64,000 nucleotides of DNA from Treponema sp. (GTDB lineage: Bacteria > Spirochaetota > Spirochaetia > Treponematales > Breznakiellaceae). How positions within the stretch are numbered: position 1 is the stretch's first letter; each line of letters begins with the position of its first letter. The notes under the pieces were generated by a model. It saw only the letters and a list, made by a program, of their open reading frames with translations. It was not told where the DNA came from and did no database searches. Made by a program: the position numbers and the translations under genes. The stretch lies in contig WRIV01000006.1 in NCBI GenBank assembly GCA_009782555.1, forward strand, positions 62,001-126,000, read 5' to 3'. This document shows positions 62,038 to 64,000 of the stretch, piece by piece.

Positions 62038-63096
62038 ATGACCATTCCGGAACTGACGGCTGCTTTGGAAAACCTGCCGGAAGGGGAAAAACTGCCCCCT
62101 TACCGGGGGAAGCAAATTTTTTCATGGATAAAACGGGGAGCTCTTTCTTTCGAAGAAATGACAAACCTTCCCCGGGGACTAATAAAAACCCTGGCGAACC
62201 ATGCCGTTATCCGGGGAAGCAAAGTTAGAAAAAAACTTACCGGCCGGGATGGAACGGAAAAACTGGTCCTGGAACTGGCCGACGGCACCGCTGTAGAAAC
62301 GGTACTTCTGGAAACTGAACCCGGCCGTTTTACCGCCTGCCTTTCCAGCCAGGCGGGATGTCCCCTGGGTTGCGTCTTTTGCAAAACCGGCGCTCTGGGT
62401 TTTTTTCGAAACCTGGACCCATCGGAAATTGTTGAACAATTTTTATTTTTATCCGGCACTGCGGCGGAAAAAACCGCCGTGTCACAAAAAGATTTCCGGA
62501 TATCCAATATTGTTGTCATGGGTATGGGCGAACCTCTGCTTAACCTGCAGTCCCTGCGCAAAGCCCTGGCAATCCTCTGCGATCCGGCGGGATTCGGCTT
62601 TTCCAAACGCAGGATCACCGTTTCCACCTCCGGCATCTGCGCCGGAATTCTTGATATGATAGAGAACGGCCCCGAAGTGGAACTGGCCGTTTCCATTGCC
62701 AGCGCCCAGGATGACCTGCGCCGGCGCCTTATGCCTGGCTCCGCTGGTAATCCCCTTCCCAGGCTAAAAGAAACCCTGACCCAATACCAAAAAAAAACAG
62801 GGCGGCAGATCACGATAGAAACGGTGCTTCTGGGGGGAATCAATACCAGGCCCGAAGACGCCCGGGCCTTAATTGATTTTACCGGAAATCTTAACACGAC
62901 AGTAAACCTAATTCCCTGGAACCCGGTAAAGGAACTTTGTTTTGAAGGAAAAAAACTTTGCCGCTGCGAAGAAAAAGAAACAGCGCATTTTATCCGGATG
63001 TTGGAACAGGGGGGCATTACGGTTACCCGCCGGTACCGCCGAGGACATGGCATCAGCGGCGCCTGCGGACAACTGGGCGGCAGCAGTTTATCGTGA
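62038..63096 (+). CDS. rlmN: Dual-specificity RNA methyltransferase RlmN
   Basis: RlmN methylates A2503 of 23S rRNA and A37 of some tRNAs by a radical mechanism. The 352-residue protein has the 4Fe-4S motif CPLGCVFC, GMGEPLLN, the SAM-binding ITVSTSGI region and the second catalytic cysteine in SGACGQL. The start is ATG 62038; the ORF-track extension enters the TPR gene. Its 3' end overlaps the convergent lipoprotein gene by nine bases. Confidence 0.96.
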   Translation: MTIPELTAALENLPEGEKLPPYRGKQIFSWIKRGALSFEEMTNLPRGLIKTLANHAVIRGSKVRKKLTGRDGTEKLVLELADGTAVETVLLETEPGRFTACLSSQAGCPLGCVFCKTGALGFFRNLDPSEIVEQFLFLSGTAAEKTAVSQKDFRISNIVVMGMGEPLLNLQSLRKALAILCDPAGFGFSKRRITVSTSGICAGILDMIENGPEVELAVSIASAQDDLRRRLMPGSAGNPLPRLKETLTQYQKKTGRQITIETVLLGGINTRPEDARALIDFTGNLNTTVNLIPWNPVKELCFEGKKLCRCEEKETAHFIRMLEQGGITVTRRYRRGHGISGACGQLGGSSLS

Positions 63097-63492
63097 AGCG
63101 GCGGTTTGGGCCTTGCCTTCGTTATCGTATAGGGCGATCACCGATTCGGGAAGCCAGCCCCGGTAGATTCCTTCGGTGAAAACCCAATATTGCCGTGTAT
63201 CCCCCTCATTAATCAATCGGCGTTCCAATACGGTTAAAATCGTCTTTTCCCGTACATAGCCCAGAGCGACACTGTCCAGGCTCGGCTCATCCAGCACTCT
63301 GGTATAGGAAACGGTTACCACAGCATAGCCAATAACGGACCGGGAAAACGGCGAAGTCGAAGGCGGATCAATTTCTGCCCTTGGAGTACACCCCATCATT
63401 GCGAATAATAAAAAAAATGCCGCTTCTTTTGCATAGCAGCGCTGTTTTTTTGAGCCGGAAATAATTCCTTTAATAATCAATCGGCAAATCAT
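63088..63492 (-). CDS. Putative lipoprotein with SH3-type domain
   Basis: The 134-residue protein has a hydrophobic stretch ending FAMMGC, an imperfect lipobox, and a C-terminal SH3-like fold (VSYTRVLDEPSL, ALGYVREKTILTVLERR, RGWLPESVIAL) that often binds wall material. The start is uncertain, since the N-terminus is longer and more basic than usual. It is three bases after the membrane-protein gene. Confidence 0.65.
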   Translation of the reverse strand: MICRLIIKGIISGSKKQRCYAKEAAFFLLFAMMGCTPRAEIDPPSTSPFSRSVIGYAVVTVSYTRVLDEPSLDSVALGYVREKTILTVLERRLINEGDTRQYWVFTEGIYRGWLPESVIALYDNEGKAQTAASR

Positions 63493-63495
63493 AGG

Positions 63496-63894
63496 TTATA
63501 AAAAGATAATGGGATAAAAAAATAGATGAAGCGCTGCTGCGGTAATACAGCTTAATCCGGTAATTTTTCGGTATTTCCTGATTAATTCTCCAATTTGTTC
63601 TGCCGGGAGAGAATGCACAGTTTTTCGGCGGATGTAAAATTCAAAAGCCAGCATGAAGCCCCCCGCAAGACCAGCCAGGGCAGGAAACAGATCTCCCACA
63701 ACCAGAATACTCTTCATGGGGGAGAGAATTTTTAAAATACCGGTAACAAAAGCCAAAACGCCGATAATAAGCCTGATCGTCTCATTGTTAAAACTCAAGG
63801 CCAAAGCTCCGGTTTCGGCCTCTTCTTTTCCAAAAATCAGGATGAACCCCGCAAGACCATTCAACAATATCGACAAAGAATAAACCGGCAACAT
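63496..63894 (-). CDS. Small membrane protein
   Basis: The 132-residue protein has about three to four membrane helices and a short basic loop (FYIRRKTVHSLPAEQIGELIRKY). I do not recognise it. I prefer ATG 63894 to the ORF track's TTG 63921. It sits just upstream of the SH3-type lipoprotein gene on the same strand. Confidence 0.65.
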   Translation of the reverse strand: MLPVYSLSILLNGLAGFILIFGKEEAETGALALSFNNETIRLIIGVLAFVTGILKILSPMKSILVVGDLFPALAGLAGGFMLAFEFYIRRKTVHSLPAEQIGELIRKYRKITGLSCITAAALHLFFYPIIFL

Positions 63895-63925
63895 ACTGTT
63901 TTTAGTATGACATATAACCAAAAAA

Positions 63926-64000
63926 ATGAAAAGCCGTTATTTCCAAAAGTTGAAATTTGAAAAAGCCGAAATGCTCAATCATGTTTCCGGTGTTATGGAA
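63926..64000 (+). CDS. Possible start of a gene running out of the window
   Basis: ATG 63926 opens a frame of 25 codons (MKSRYFQKLKFEKAEMLNHV) to the window end. No ribosome site is visible. It diverges from the membrane-protein gene. It is too short to name. Confidence 0.3.
   Translation, partial: MKSRYFQKLKFEKAEMLNHVSGVME

Noticed and set aside
1-64000. CRISPR arrays, insertion sequences, prophage genes
   Set aside because: No regular spaced repeats, transposase or phage structural genes were seen anywhere in the window.

Overview
The window looks like chromosomal DNA of a free-living or gut spirochaete of the Treponema group. This is an inference from gene content and order: spirochaete-style lipoproteins, a yebC-ruvC pair, rpoZ beside miaA, a DUF2225 gene, a degenerate-GGDEF membrane protein, and near-balanced base composition like the termite-gut treponemes rather than T. 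pallidum. I see no insertion sequence, integrase, rRNA operon or CRISPR array. Most of the window is ordinary, densely packed, well-conserved genes.

Layout. 0-3.1 kb is the end of a sugar ABC transporter operon (ATPase, RbsC-type permease, periplasmic binding lipoprotein). 3.1-4.7 kb on the minus strand is a zinc-ribbon protein, yebC and ruvC. 4.7-9.6 kb on the plus strand holds neuB, a spirochaete protein of unknown role, hisS and a secreted FlgO/PPC-repeat protein. 9.6-15.6 kb has an aminotransferase, an NrdG-like radical SAM activase and a minus-strand trio: Memo family protein, a duplicated DUF1538 membrane protein and a three-domain PII-like protein. 15.7-20.1 kb is the degenerate-GGDEF protein with a tandem 84-bp repeat, a family-4 uracil-DNA glycosylase and priA.

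20.3-28.3 kb is one long minus-strand transcription unit headed by a sigma70-type promoter and a TPP riboswitch. It carries thiX-thiY-thiZ (thiamin-precursor uptake) and runs on with almost no gap into a peptide-type ABC transporter (binding protein, OppB, and an OppC-OppD fusion). The missing OppF ATPase is probably the gene after lepA at 38.9 kb.

28.3-32.8 kb is AT-rich and accessory in character: a zinc-ribbon membrane protein, a one-polypeptide methyltransferase/Mrr nuclease with a PKD-like tail, an OsmC protein and a QueD-like protein without the usual cysteine. 32.8-36.6 kb returns to host composition (YhhN, a CAU tRNA, an OmpA-family protein, an FGGY kinase).

36.6-46 kb is a housekeeping run: a CheY-like receiver, lepA, oppF, rpoZ, miaA, a 29-residue ribosomal-type basic protein missed by the ORF track, folP, cdaA-cdaR (cyclic di-AMP synthesis), acpS, DUF2225 and truA. 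46-50.3 kb has tRNA-Gly, a hydroxyacyl-CoA dehydrogenase, tRNA-Lys, tRNA-Arg and lon, whose promoter overlaps a 19-bp direct repeat. 50.3-55.1 kb holds a HAD phosphatase, rpe, the two E1 subunits of an oxo-acid dehydrogenase, psuG and a ComFB-like protein. 55.1-59.4 kb is the classic rpsF-ssb-rpsR-(yybS-like)-rplI-dnaB cluster. 59.4-64 kb has rsmD, with a 38-bp perfect palindrome just inside its coding region, a TPR protein, rlmN, and two small envelope proteins.

The points most worth a second look are the TPP-riboswitch unit that may also drive a peptide transporter, the DUF1538/PII-like pair, the methyltransferase-Mrr-PKD fusion, the rsmD palindrome and the lon operator repeat.
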